The notes beneath the pieces were generated by a model. The model was not told the DNA's origin. It worked only from the letters and a program-made list of their open reading frames with translations, and ran no database searches. Below, in pieces: positions 44,605 to 53,948 of a DNA stretch of 64,000 nucleotides. Origin of the DNA: Coprococcus_C sp934318045 (GTDB lineage Bacteria; Bacillota; Clostridia; Lachnospirales; Lachnospiraceae); contig CAKREY010000006.1 in the NCBI GenBank assembly GCA_934318045.1, positions 1-64,000 on the forward strand, read 5' to 3'. The first letter of the stretch is position 1, and each line of letters opens with the position of its first letter. A program made the translations under genes and the position numbers.

Positions 44605-45288
44605 TTATTCATATTTTTTTAAGTCTTTTCGATAACAAGTATAATAGATATCTGCATCTGGATTTTTTTCTTTTAACATTTGCAAAACTTCTTTTGCCGG
44701 TTCCTCGGCATCAAAATTTGCAACTATGCATTGATATGAATTAAAATATTTTGATAATTCTAAAACATCTGCTCTACAATAAGCCTTTGCATTTTCACCT
44801 AATTCTAAAATAATAACTTCAGTATCAAACGTCCCGCGTAATACCTTGTCTTGCAAAATACTATAATCTACATATGTGTAAGAAGGTTTTTCTCCACAAT
44901 CCAGATTAAGTTTTGTTAAATCATAATAAAAAATACTTTTTTCATCCCCTGGTGCATTTGTTATATTTGTAAATTTTATAGCAATCAGCTCAGAACCCAA
45001 ATAAAAACTAATATTAATGTCTATTTTATCTGACAGATAATCAGGATTTTTCTCTGCGAATTCTCTACTTCTTTTTATAATATTTTCACATTCATCTGCT
45101 GTTTTAGAAGAATATGGAGATATTTTGAGATTAATTTCACTTTCATTTTCTTCATATCTTATTTTGAGATTTCCTTTTTTATTTCCAACTACATATGATT
45201 TCCATTCATCATACATGTATGTACTGGAATTGCATCCAACCAATACTAGCATTATTGCGATTGCTATTATAGATATTTTCTGTTTCAT
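44605..45288 (-). CDS. Predicted lipoprotein of the LXG cassette
   Basis: 227 residues. Signal peptide with lipobox (IAIMLVLVGCNSS) so it is likely anchored outside the membrane at Cys19. The rest is alpha/beta with no recognised domain; a Tyr/Asp-rich C-terminus (DADIYYTCYRKDLKKYE). Being directly downstream of the LXG protein, an immunity role against an externally acting peptidase is plausible, but unproven. The ribosome binding site is AGGAG. Confidence 0.75.
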   Translation of the reverse strand: MKQKISIIAIAIMLVLVGCNSSTYMYDEWKSYVVGNKKGNLKIRYEENESEINLKISPYSSKTADECENIIKRSREFAEKNPDYLSDKIDINISFYLGSELIAIKFTNITNAPGDEKSIFYYDLTKLNLDCGEKPSYTYVDYSILQDKVLRGTFDTEVIILELGENAKAYCRADVLELSKYFNSYQCIVANFDAEEPAKEVLQMLKEKNPDADIYYTCYRKDLKKYE

Positions 45289-45299
45289 ATTTTCTCCTA

Positions 45300-46703
45300 C
45301 TAATTAATTTCAATTTTTATAATACTTGATCCAATATTATTTACAATACCTTCTCCATCTATTGTTGGCATCATATATAAATTTGGATTTTGCTCGTATG
45401 TCTGTGATAATACTGACCGTTTAAAAACTTCATATTCATCATAATCAACATAACACTTTTTTCCCCAAGAAGATATTTCTACCATTTTTTTTATAGAACC
45501 ATCCTCCCGTTTTATCTCATAAATACCTGTAACAACAACATAATGACTCGAAACAGTTGTAAACTCAATATAAGATTCTGTTGTTTTATCCCACTGATAT
45601 AATTTCAAACAACTATTCATAGAATACAATCCCCATACAACGGGAATATTATTTTTTAACATATCTTTCATGGTTTGATATTCATTATCATTACTAAAAC
45701 AATTCCATTTTGCATGTATTTTTAAATTTTCCTGCTCAATACATAACCTTTCTAGATACCTACACATAGTAGTTGGTAACGCTCCAAAATTTTTTTCAAT
45801 CAATATATTATCAAATTTATTTTCATTTAAAAAACGCTTACACAATTCTATATAATCTTTTTTAGTTATTGTTGTCTGCCCTGTCATATATAAATATGTA
45901 TTTACAATTGCAATAACTCCACAAGATGAATCTGATACCGAATCATCAAGCCAACTCTGGTCGCCTCCAAATTTTTCTAATAACATACCATTATCATCTA
46001 TAATTGTAATAAAATCTGTATTCAATCCTATACGATCTCCTTGTAAAGATACTGAATCTATTTTTAAATTACCAAGTTTATAAAACAGCATTACATCAGG
46101 ATATGTAATTGGACTAAAATCTTTACTTTCATAACTTTGTTTTAGTATATCAACTGCATAATTAATATTTGATAATATTCCATTATCAAATAAGTTTACA
46201 ATATTTTTTTCTATTTCATCAATTTTTTGAAGCTTTCTTTTAAGAGTTTCAATCATATTTTTATTATTTTGTAATTCAAAATAATAGTAATTTTTTAATT
46301 TTTCATAATTGCTAGATAAAAATAATTTAATATACCATTTATCTAATGCATCATCAATATCATTAATTTCATTATTTATTGTTAAATTTCTAGAATTTAG
46401 TTCATTAATCTGATTGATTATATCGTCTTCAATCAAATTATCATATCCTATATTTCTATCTAATTTTTCACATGCTTCTTTAATATGTAATGTTAGATAT
46501 TTTATACCATTTATAACTTTTAAATGATTTTCAATATGATTAATAAAATTTTTTGCCGTTTCCCCTGCTAATTTTTCTGTTTGAATAATCTCTTTCATAT
46601 AATTATCTAAATCATAAATCATTTCTTCTAATCTAGATAATTGCCTTTGCATTTCACTTGTCATCAATTTTATTTCATCTGGCAATATTGCTCTTCCACT
46701 CAT
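45300..46703 (-). CDS. LXG-domain protein with C39-like cysteine peptidase domain
   Basis: 467 residues. The helical N-terminus (1-190) has LXG-like features, including EKLAGETAKNFINHIENHL. The C-terminal half (about 260-467) is a papain/C39-type peptidase: Cys in DSSCGVIAIVNTYLYMTG, His in TTVSSHYVVVTGIYE and a polar residue in MVEISSWGKKCYVDY. The start at 46703 follows GGGGGAG. It is probably a type VII-secreted effector that cuts proteins or peptides. The AT-rich coding differs from flanking core genes. No secretion machinery genes are in the window. The gene begins only 24 bases after terminator B. Confidence 0.78.
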   Translation of the reverse strand: MSGRAILPDEIKLMTSEMQRQLSRLEEMIYDLDNYMKEIIQTEKLAGETAKNFINHIENHLKVINGIKYLTLHIKEACEKLDRNIGYDNLIEDDIINQINELNSRNLTINNEINDIDDALDKWYIKLFLSSNYEKLKNYYYFELQNNKNMIETLKRKLQKIDEIEKNIVNLFDNGILSNINYAVDILKQSYESKDFSPITYPDVMLFYKLGNLKIDSVSLQGDRIGLNTDFITIIDDNGMLLEKFGGDQSWLDDSVSDSSCGVIAIVNTYLYMTGQTTITKKDYIELCKRFLNENKFDNILIEKNFGALPTTMCRYLERLCIEQENLKIHAKWNCFSNDNEYQTMKDMLKNNIPVVWGLYSMNSCLKLYQWDKTTESYIEFTTVSSHYVVVTGIYEIKREDGSIKKMVEISSWGKKCYVDYDEYEVFKRSVLSQTYEQNPNLYMMPTIDGEGIVNNIGSSIIKIEIN

Positions 46704-46726
46704 TTTTCTCCCCCATTTCCAATCAT

Positions 46727-46759
46727 AAAAAGCTGCTACACGATTTCTCATATAGCAGC
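46727..46759 (-). terminator. Terminator B, after the small membrane-protein gene
   Basis: On the minus strand GCTGCTA pairs with TGTAGCAGC-type sequence around a 12-base loop, followed by five T residues. Readthrough would be required for the promoter at 47015-47042 to express the LXG cassette. Confidence 0.82.
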
Positions 46760-46810
46760 CCTTTTCTTAATCATCCAAATAGTCGTCTTTATCCTTCGTA
46801 TCAATTCCGC
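46732..46810. repeat. Direct repeat flanking the LXG cassette, copy B
   Basis: The intact parent sequence of copy A (43920-43997), covering terminator B and the 3' end of the small membrane-protein gene. About 2.7 kb lie between the copies. Confidence 0.85.
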
Positions 46811-46970
46811 GTTTCTTATTCTGTGCACGCACATAAATCGAAACAAAAATGTATGTCACAAATAACAATACAAATATAACACCTACCCAGTACATAAGTG
46901 CATATAAGAAATTGGATACGCCATCCATCTTGGAAAGACCTTCCAAGCCCTCTTTAATACTATCATTCAT
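46767..46970 (-). CDS. Small single-pass membrane protein
   Basis: 67 residues. One membrane segment (FLYALMYWVGVIFVLLFVTYIFVSIYV) is followed by a charged tail (KKRGIDTKDKDDYLDD). The ribosome binding site is GAGGG. It has its own promoter and terminator. The 3' end is the source of the duplicated segment near 43.95 kb. No family is recognised. Confidence 0.72.
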   Translation of the reverse strand: MNDSIKEGLEGLSKMDGVSNFLYALMYWVGVIFVLLFVTYIFVSIYVRAQNKKRGIDTKDKDDYLDD

Positions 46971-47014
46971 CGCTTTTCCCTCTTTTCACGAATAAAATAC
47001 CAATATTGTCTATT

Positions 47015-47042
47015 ATTATATCAAATCAAACACAGAAAGCAA
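47015..47042 (-). promoter_or_regulatory. Sigma-A promoter of the small membrane-protein gene
   Basis: Minus strand TTGCTT, 16-base spacer, perfect TATAAT, about 45 bases before the start codon. Confidence 0.65.
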
Positions 47043-47051
47043 TAAAAACTA

Positions 47052-47264
47052 TTATATATCTGTTTTCTCTTTTTTATAAACTGCGATATCTTCTAGCTTA
47101 CAATCGAGTATTTCACATAAACGATCTAATGTATGCGTAGATACATAACTATTAATTCTCAATCGTGATAATTGCCCTGCAGAAATGTGATACTTATTTA
47201 TTAACTGATACTGTGAGATACCTTTCAATTTTAATGTGTTCCATAATGGTTCATAAGAAATCAT
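47052..47264 (-). CDS. Small Cro/CI-type helix-turn-helix regulator
   Basis: 70 residues, a bare HTH domain: GISQYQLINKYHISAGQLSRL is the helix-turn-helix, followed by STHTLDRLCEILDCKLEDI. It is divergent from the SHOCT gene, with two copies of CCATAAATGG in between that are its likely operators. The ribosome binding site is AAGGAT. Probably a repressor of its neighbour and of itself. Confidence 0.88.
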   Translation of the reverse strand: MISYEPLWNTLKLKGISQYQLINKYHISAGQLSRLRINSYVSTHTLDRLCEILDCKLEDIAVYKKEKTDI

Positions 47265-47281
47265 GCTTTTATCCTTTTTTA

Positions 47282-47336
47282 TTGCATAATACCCATAAAT
47301 GGACTATAATAATATTAGCCATAAATGGCTAATATT
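47282..47336 (+). promoter_or_regulatory. Promoter with two palindromic operators
   Basis: Plus strand TTGCAT (47282-47287), 17-base spacer, TATAAT (47305-47310). The 10-bp palindrome CCATAAATGG occurs inside the spacer (47293-47302) and again at the expected start site (47319-47328), centres 26 bp apart. The second lies in a perfect 12-bp inverted repeat (47311-47336). The placement suits repression by the divergent HTH protein. Confidence 0.78.
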
Positions 47337-47354
47337 AAAAAGGAAGGTAAACAT

Positions 47355-48026
47355 ATGGATCAAAATACAAATAACTTTAATTATCCTTATTACTTAAGTC
47401 AGTTTTTTGTTAATAAAAATGAAAGACTAATTTCAACTTTAGGAAATTCTTATATCCAAAATTTTATTTCAAATGGGATTTTATCAAAAGGATTTTCTTT
47501 TATAACTGATAAAAGAGTATATTTTCAAGGAAAATCATATAATGTTTTCTATAACAATAGTGGAAATCCTAAAATCGTTAAAAATTCACGTTCTCAGATT
47601 GTTGATTTAAAAGATGTCACGGGAACCGAAATTAAACACTATAATCCTATACATTATCTAATTATCGCTATTGTTTTTTTTATTTTTTTACTTATTCTGT
47701 TGAGTATTGGTTTCTCTGAATTTAAGATTTATATTATTCCTATAATATTAGCATATGTTTTTTTATATTTTAAAAATAAAATATCACTAATTTCTATTCA
47801 ATATGCAGGAGGAGAAATTGCTTTTGATATTCGCTGGTTTTCACAAAATGAAATTGATAATTTTCAGAAGCAATTACGTTTGGCAAAAGACAATGTTGTG
47901 GATAATCCAATAAATAATAATTATAATGTTAGTTCTGCTGATGAATTGATAAAATATGGACAACTTTTACAAAAGGGCTTGATTTCACCGGAAGAATATC
48001 AAAATATCAAAAGAAATCTATTATAA
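47355..48026 (+). CDS. Two-helix membrane protein with C-terminal SHOCT domain
   Basis: 223 residues with the start at 47355 after AAGGAAGG; a longer frame would begin inside the operator. An N-terminal PH-like beta region (GFSFITDKRVYFQGKSYNVF) is followed by two membrane segments (YLIIAIVFFIFLLILLSIGF; IIPIILAYVFLYF). The last 30 residues (ELIKYGQLLQKGLISPEEY) match the SHOCT oligomerisation domain. Base composition is AT-rich. Function unknown; regulated by the neighbouring HTH protein by inference. Confidence 0.8.
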   Translation: MDQNTNNFNYPYYLSQFFVNKNERLISTLGNSYIQNFISNGILSKGFSFITDKRVYFQGKSYNVFYNNSGNPKIVKNSRSQIVDLKDVTGTEIKHYNPIHYLIIAIVFFIFLLILLSIGFSEFKIYIIPIILAYVFLYFKNKISLISIQYAGGEIAFDIRWFSQNEIDNFQKQLRLAKDNVVDNPINNNYNVSSADELIKYGQLLQKGLISPEEYQNIKRNLL

Positions 48027-48070
48027 AAAAAGGACGATGTATCATCATAGTACATAGTACATCGTCCTTA
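48027..48070. terminator. Bidirectional terminator between the SHOCT gene and gyrA
   Basis: A 12-bp stem AAGGACGATGTA/TACATCGTCCTT with a 16-base loop. On the minus strand it is followed by a run of T residues, making it the end of the gyrB-gyrA transcript. Confidence 0.9.
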
Positions 48071-48079
48071 ATTATTACT

Positions 48080-50635
48080 TTACTTATCTTCCGGACTCTC
48101 CGGCTCTTCTACATTACCTTCTTCATTGTCTGCTTCATTCATCTCGCGTTCCATCATCTCTAAAGACTCGGATTCATCTGCAGATTTCTGACGAACCTTT
48201 GCAATACTTGCAACGGTAATGTCACTTTCCAGATCCATGTTGATGAGCTTCACGCCGGTTGTAATTCTGCCCAGTGTTGAGATATCCTTACACAGAAGCC
48301 TTATTACAATACCCTGGTTGGTAATCAGCATGATTTCGTTATCATCGTTAACTGCCTTGAATCCGACAACGGTTCCGGACTTGTCTGTGATCTTATAACA
48401 CTTCACACCCTTACCGCCACGGTGCTGTGGTGTAAATTCTTCAACAAGTGTACGCTTACCAAGGCCATTCTCCGATACGATCAGAAGTGCTTCTCCCTGC
48501 GTGTCTAACTGCATGCCGATGACTTCATCATCACCAGCGACACTCATACCGATAACACCCATCGATGTACGTCCGGTTGAACGAACTTCCTTCTCGTTGA
48601 AGCGGATACACATGCCCTGCTTTGTGATCAGGATGATATCCTTCGTATTATTCGTTGCCTTTACCTCGATCAGCTCATCGCCCTCTTTCAGGGTGATTGC
48701 AGCAAGTCCGGACTTACGAACATTTGCATATTCGGTAATCTTTGTCTTCTTGATCATACCATTCTTTGTAGCCATGATCAGGTATCTTCCCTCATGGTAC
48801 TCACGAATCGGAATGACTGCTGTGATTACTTCATCCGGCTGGAGCTGTAAGAGGTTTACGATTGCAGTTCCTCTCGCGGTACGTCCGGATTCCGGAATCT
48901 CATACGTCTTCAGACGATATACACGTCCCTGATTCGTGAAGAACATGATGTAATGGTGCGTCGTTGTCATAAACAGATTCTCGATGAAATCATCCTCGAT
49001 TGTCTGCATGCCCTTGATGCCCTTGCCACCACGATTCTGACTCTTGAAGTTGTTGATTGTCATACGCTTTACATAGCCAAGCTTTGTCATAGCGATTACA
49101 ACATTTTCCTTCGGAATCAGATCTTCGACTGTGATATCATCATCCATATCAATGCCGATAGAAGTTCTTCTGTCATCGCCATACTTTGTTGCAATGATCA
49201 GAATTTCCTCCTTGATTACACCAAGGAGCAGCTTCTCATCTGCCAGAATTGCCTTCAACTCTTTGATGAGTTCCATCAATTCTCTGTATTCTTTCTCAAG
49301 CTTTTCTCTTTCCAAACCGGTCAGAGCACGCAGACGCATATCGACGATAGCCTGTGCCTGTACATCAGACAAACCAAAACGTTCGATCAATGCTATCTTT
49401 GCATCCGGAACAGATTTGGAGCTTCTGATAATCTGAATCACTTCATCGATATGATCAAGTGCAATCAGCAATCCCTCTAAGATATGGGCACGGTCTTCTG
49501 CCTTGTTTAAGTCAAACTTTGTTCGTCTCGTTACAACATCTTCCTGATGCTTGATATAATATCCAAGAATCTCCAAGAGATTCAATACCATAGGCTGTCC
49601 ATCGACCAACGCCAGCATGATCACACCAAATGTATCCTGCATCTGTGTGTGTTTATACAACTGATTCAGTATGATATTCGCATTGCAGTCTTTTCGAAGC
49701 TCAATAACGATACGCATACCCTCACGGGAACTCTCATCACGGAGGGCTGTGATACCTTCAATCTTTTTTTCCTTGACAAGCTCTGCAATCTTCTGAATCA
49801 GCTTTGCTTTATTTACCATATATGGAAGCTCAGTCACAACGATTCTCTGCTTTCCATTTGCCATCGGCTCGATCTCGGATACGGCACGTACCTTGATCTT
49901 ACCACGACCAGTTCTATATGCTTCATTGATACCGGCTGTACCAAGGATAGAAGCACCCGTTGGAAAATCCGGTCCCTTGATGATTTCCATGATTTCTTCG
50001 ATTTCTGTCTCACGATCCTCATTCACACGGTTATCAATGATCTTTACAACTGCATTTACTACCTCACGCAGATTGTGAGGTGGAATATTTGTCGCCATAC
50101 CTACTGCAATACCGGTTGTACCGTTTACGAGCAGGTTTGGATAACGGCTTGGAAGTACGACCGGTTCTTTCTCTGTCTCATCAAAGTTTGGTACAAAATC
50201 AACCGTATCTTTGTTGATATCCGCAACCATCTCCATGGAAATCTTGGAGAGACGTGCCTCTGTATATCGCATTGCAGCCGCGCCATCCCCATCGACGGAA
50301 CCGAAGTTTCCGTGTCCATCGACCAGTGGATATCTTGTATTCCATTCCTGTGCCAGTTTTACAAGTGCTTCATAGATAGAACTGTCACCATGTGGATGGT
50401 ATTTACCCATTGTATCACCGACGATACGGGCACATTTACGATGTGGCTTATCCGGACCGTTGTTCAGTTCTACCATGGAATGCAAAATTCTTCGCTGTAC
50501 AGGCTTTAAACCATCCCGCACATCCGGAAGAGCTCTTGCAGCGATAACGCTCATGGCATAATCGATATACGATTCTTCCATGGTTTTCTTCAAATCCACT
50601 TCATGGATTTTATCAAAAATTGTACTATCGTCCAT
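48080..50635 (-). CDS. gyrA: DNA gyrase subunit A
   Basis: 851 residues. It cleaves and rejoins DNA to introduce negative supercoils with GyrB. The catalytic Tyr lies in AAAMRYTEARLS (about 122). The quinolone region reads KYHPHGDSSIYEALV, keeping Ser at the position equivalent to E. coli 83 and Glu at 87, so no classic resistance change is seen. The C-terminal beta-pinwheel shows a GyrA-box-like SQNRGGKGIKG. The tail is very acidic. It is 14 bases after gyrB. Confidence 0.97.
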   Translation of the reverse strand: MDDSTIFDKIHEVDLKKTMEESYIDYAMSVIAARALPDVRDGLKPVQRRILHSMVELNNGPDKPHRKCARIVGDTMGKYHPHGDSSIYEALVKLAQEWNTRYPLVDGHGNFGSVDGDGAAAMRYTEARLSKISMEMVADINKDTVDFVPNFDETEKEPVVLPSRYPNLLVNGTTGIAVGMATNIPPHNLREVVNAVVKIIDNRVNEDRETEIEEIMEIIKGPDFPTGASILGTAGINEAYRTGRGKIKVRAVSEIEPMANGKQRIVVTELPYMVNKAKLIQKIAELVKEKKIEGITALRDESSREGMRIVIELRKDCNANIILNQLYKHTQMQDTFGVIMLALVDGQPMVLNLLEILGYYIKHQEDVVTRRTKFDLNKAEDRAHILEGLLIALDHIDEVIQIIRSSKSVPDAKIALIERFGLSDVQAQAIVDMRLRALTGLEREKLEKEYRELMELIKELKAILADEKLLLGVIKEEILIIATKYGDDRRTSIGIDMDDDITVEDLIPKENVVIAMTKLGYVKRMTINNFKSQNRGGKGIKGMQTIEDDFIENLFMTTTHHYIMFFTNQGRVYRLKTYEIPESGRTARGTAIVNLLQLQPDEVITAVIPIREYHEGRYLIMATKNGMIKKTKITEYANVRKSGLAAITLKEGDELIEVKATNNTKDIILITKQGMCIRFNEKEVRSTGRTSMGVIGMSVAGDDEVIGMQLDTQGEALLIVSENGLGKRTLVEEFTPQHRGGKGVKCYKITDKSGTVVGFKAVNDDNEIMLITNQGIVIRLLCKDISTLGRITTGVKLINMDLESDITVASIAKVRQKSADESESLEMMEREMNEADNEEGNVEEPESPEDK

Positions 50636-50649
50636 TGTTCTCCTCCTAC

Positions 50650-52572
50650 TTAAACATCAAGATTCTTAACGAATTTTGCATTTGCCTCAATAAATTCACG
50701 TCTTGGCTCAACTCTCTCACCCATCAATGTATCAAAGGTTAAGTCAAGCTCCGACTCACTGTTTTCATCAATCGCTACACGCAATAAAATCCGCTTTTCC
50801 GGATCCATCGTCGTATCCCACAACTGTTCGGCATCCATCTCACCAAGTCCTTTGTATCGCTGGATCTTGTTATTCTGGTCACGTCCGACTTCATTTAAGA
50901 TATCTGCCAGTTCTTCGTCACTGTATGCATACCATGTCTTCTTGTTTTTCTCGAGCTTATACAGTGGTGGCTGTGCTAAGTATACATGTCCTTCCTTGAT
51001 CAGGTCCGGCATAAACCGGAAGAAGAATGTAAGCATCAGCGTTGCAATATGTGCACCATCGACATCGGCATCGGTCATGATAATGATCTTGTCATAACGA
51101 AGCTTTTCAATATTGAAATTCTCACGAATACCGGTACCAAATGCAGTAATCATGGCTTTAATCTCTGCATTTTCCAGAATCCGGTCGATTCTTGCTTTCT
51201 CTACATTCAGAATCTTACCACGCAGCGGAAGGATTGCCTGTGTTGCACGGGATCTGGCAGTCTTTGCAGAACCACCGGCGGAATCTCCCTCTACGATATA
51301 GATTTCACAGTTCTTTGGATTTGGATCCGAACAATCGGCAAGCTTACCGGGAAGCGCCATGTTCGTCTCAAGTGTACTCTTACGGGCAACATCTCTTGCT
51401 TTTCTGGCTGCCATACGGGCACGCTGTGCGACAACTGCTTTTCCTACGATAGCCTTTGCCACCTGAGGATTCTGCTCTAAGAAATACGTAAGTTTCTCTG
51501 TCACAAGTCCTTCTACCGCGGTTCTCGCTTCTGCATTACCAAGCTTCTGCTTTGTCTGTCCTTCAAACTGTGGCTCCGGTATCTTGATACTTACGATAGC
51601 GGTCAAACCTTCTCGCAGGTCATCACCGGACAGGTTTTCTTCTTTGTCACGCAGAATCTTATTGCTTCTTGCATAATCATTGAAGACTTTCGTGATAGCA
51701 CTCTTAAATCCTGTCAGATGCATACCACCTTCCGGTGTATTGATGTTATTTACAAAGCTCAAAGTAAGCTCGTTGTAAGAATCGTTGTGCTGCATTGCCA
51801 CTTCGACATAGATATCATCTTTGTTACCCTCAATATAGATAATCTTATCGTAAAGTGCAGTCTTTGTCTTATTCAGGTAAGCGATGAACTCCTTGATACC
51901 ACCCTCATAGTGGAAGGATTCTCTCTGTTCCTTGCCCTCACGCTTATCTTCAAGATTAATCTTCAATCCCTTTGTGAGGAAAGCCATCTCACGAAGTCTC
52001 GTACGAAGCACCTTATAATCAAAGATAACATCATCGAAGATTGTATCGTCCGGCATAAATGTAACCTTCGTTCCGGTCTTGTCGGTCTTACCAACCTCTT
52101 TTAATTTATATATTACATTTCCTCGTTCATAACGCTGCTTGTATATCTTGCCATCTCTGGAAATCTCAACCTCCAGCCAGTTCGAAAGCGCATTTACAAC
52201 GGATGCACCTACACCATGCAGACCACCGGATACCTTGTATCCGCCACCGCCGAACTTACCGCCGGCATGCAGGATTGTAAATACAACTTCCACAGCCGGA
52301 ATACCGGCCTTTTTGTGGATACCTGTCGGAATACCACGTCCATTATCGATAACAGTCACGGAACCATCTTCGTTGATTGATACATCGATTTCTGTACAGA
52401 AACCTGCCAATGCCTCATCAACTGAATTGTCTACAATCTCGTATACAAGATGATGAAGTCCTCTTGTAGAGGTACTACCGATATACATACCCGGTCTCTT
52501 ACGAACCGCCTGCAAACCTTCCAAAATCTGGATTTGATTCGCATCATAATTGCTTTCACTCTGATTGCCCAT
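50650..52572 (-). CDS. gyrB: DNA gyrase subunit B
   Basis: 640 residues. The GHKL ATPase domain at the N-terminus (VDEALAGFC, DNGRGIPTGIH, GGLHGVGASVVNALS) is followed by the transducer and the Toprim domain (EGDSAGGSAKTARSR; DADVDGAHI). It ends in the usual WDTTMDPEKR and REFIEANAKF. It lies 21 bases after recF in the conserved origin operon. Confidence 0.97.
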   Translation of the reverse strand: MGNQSESNYDANQIQILEGLQAVRKRPGMYIGSTSTRGLHHLVYEIVDNSVDEALAGFCTEIDVSINEDGSVTVIDNGRGIPTGIHKKAGIPAVEVVFTILHAGGKFGGGGYKVSGGLHGVGASVVNALSNWLEVEISRDGKIYKQRYERGNVIYKLKEVGKTDKTGTKVTFMPDDTIFDDVIFDYKVLRTRLREMAFLTKGLKINLEDKREGKEQRESFHYEGGIKEFIAYLNKTKTALYDKIIYIEGNKDDIYVEVAMQHNDSYNELTLSFVNNINTPEGGMHLTGFKSAITKVFNDYARSNKILRDKEENLSGDDLREGLTAIVSIKIPEPQFEGQTKQKLGNAEARTAVEGLVTEKLTYFLEQNPQVAKAIVGKAVVAQRARMAARKARDVARKSTLETNMALPGKLADCSDPNPKNCEIYIVEGDSAGGSAKTARSRATQAILPLRGKILNVEKARIDRILENAEIKAMITAFGTGIRENFNIEKLRYDKIIIMTDADVDGAHIATLMLTFFFRFMPDLIKEGHVYLAQPPLYKLEKNKKTWYAYSDEELADILNEVGRDQNNKIQRYKGLGEMDAEQLWDTTMDPEKRILLRVAIDENSESELDLTFDTLMGERVEPRREFIEANAKFVKNLDV

Positions 52573-52593
52573 CTAATTCCTCCTAATCATCCT

Positions 52594-53685
52594 CTAGCAG
52601 AGAGTTTTCTCTTCTATCGTTCCGGCTGTCACTTTATACACTTTGTTTATTTTCAGCCTTTCTTTTATAAAATCATCATATCCTGTACATGTGAGAATCG
52701 TCTGGATTTCCTTGATTGAATCCAACAATGCATCCTGCCTGCTTCTGTCCAATTCCGACATCACATCATCTAACAGTAATATGGGATTATCATTGATTAT
52801 TTTTTTTACCAGTTTGATTTCCGCCAGTTTCAGGGAAAGTGCAACCGTTCTCTGCTGCCCCTGCGACCCAAACCGCCTTACATCCATGTCATTTACCAGA
52901 AAAATAATATCATCCCTGTGTGGTCCTGTCTGTGTCGTCTGATTTTTTATATCACTTTCCTGTTTTTCATCAAGCATAGAAAGAAATGATTCTGTCTCTA
53001 CATTTTTTTCATATACAAGAGTCAGTTTTTCTTTTCCTGACGTCAGATTCTTATGTATATCTGGTATAATCTCATTTAATAAATCAATAAAATGATTCCG
53101 TTTTTTTATGATTTCTATACCATATTTTACCAATTGATCATTCCACACGGACAACATATCCAGTTTGCTTTTGTCAAAACTGATTTGCCTAAGCAGATTG
53201 TTTCGCTGGTCCAATACTTTTTTATATCCGGCCAGCTCACTTACATATATCTTATCAAGCTGACATAATTCCATATCCATGAAATTTCGTCTTTCCACCG
53301 GGCTGTTTTTTATGATTGTCAGATCTTCCGGAGAAAAGAAAACCATATTCATCGTACCAAGCAGCTCTGAACTCCGATGAATCGGCACCAGATCAATAGC
53401 AATTCCTTTTGTCTTGTTTTTTTTCAGATGCATGTCGATACGCCGGTTCATCCCATCTTTCCGGATATCTGTCCGGATATGGCTTTCTTCCTGTCCAAAC
53501 CGTATCATCTCACGGTCTTTGCTTCCTCTGTGGCTTTTTGTCGTTCCTGCAACATAGATTGCTTCCAATATATTTGTTTTTCCCTGTGCATTATCCCCAT
53601 ACAAAATGTTGATACCATCGGAAAATGTAATCCTGGCATTTTCATAATTTCTGAAATTCATCAATGCCAGATCTTTAATATACAT
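52594..53685 (-). CDS. recF: DNA replication and repair protein RecF
   Basis: 363 residues, an SMC-like ATPase that helps load RecA at gaps. Walker A GDNAQGKTNILEAI (about 30-45), signature FGSQGQQRTVALSLKL and Walker B PILLLDDVMSELD are all visible. It follows the S4-domain gene in the conserved dnaA-dnaN-S4-recF order. Confidence 0.96.
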   Translation of the reverse strand: MYIKDLALMNFRNYENARITFSDGINILYGDNAQGKTNILEAIYVAGTTKSHRGSKDREMIRFGQEESHIRTDIRKDGMNRRIDMHLKKNKTKGIAIDLVPIHRSSELLGTMNMVFFSPEDLTIIKNSPVERRNFMDMELCQLDKIYVSELAGYKKVLDQRNNLLRQISFDKSKLDMLSVWNDQLVKYGIEIIKKRNHFIDLLNEIIPDIHKNLTSGKEKLTLVYEKNVETESFLSMLDEKQESDIKNQTTQTGPHRDDIIFLVNDMDVRRFGSQGQQRTVALSLKLAEIKLVKKIINDNPILLLDDVMSELDRSRQDALLDSIKEIQTILTCTGYDDFIKERLKINKVYKVTAGTIEEKTLC

Positions 53686-53711
53686 ACTTCCACCTCATCT
53701 GAACCGGAATT

Positions 53712-53936
53712 TTATTTTTGGATGCTGATTTTGTTGTCATCAAAAACAACCTCATCTCCATCATAGAGCTTTCTTCCGCGGCGCTCATCGATTTCTCCGT
53801 TTACTAAAACAAGTCCCTGCTGTATCAGCTCTTTTGCATCAATCCCGGAATCTGCAATTCCGGTTGCCTTAAGTGCCTGTCCCAGCTTGATATATTCTTC
53901 ACCATCACGCAATTTCAAAATATGCATCTGTCCCAT
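53712..53936 (-). CDS. yaaA: S4-domain RNA-binding protein (YaaA type)
   Basis: 74 residues, nearly all one S4 domain (GIDAKELIQQGLVLVNGEI, GRKLYDGDEVVF). Always found between dnaN and recF in Firmicutes; thought to bind RNA or ribosomes, exact role unsettled. The ribosome binding site is AAGGAG, 8 bases before the ATG. Confidence 0.92.
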   Translation of the reverse strand: MGQMHILKLRDGEEYIKLGQALKATGIADSGIDAKELIQQGLVLVNGEIDERRGRKLYDGDEVVFDDNKISIQK

Positions 53937-53948
53937 GATCTGTTCTCC

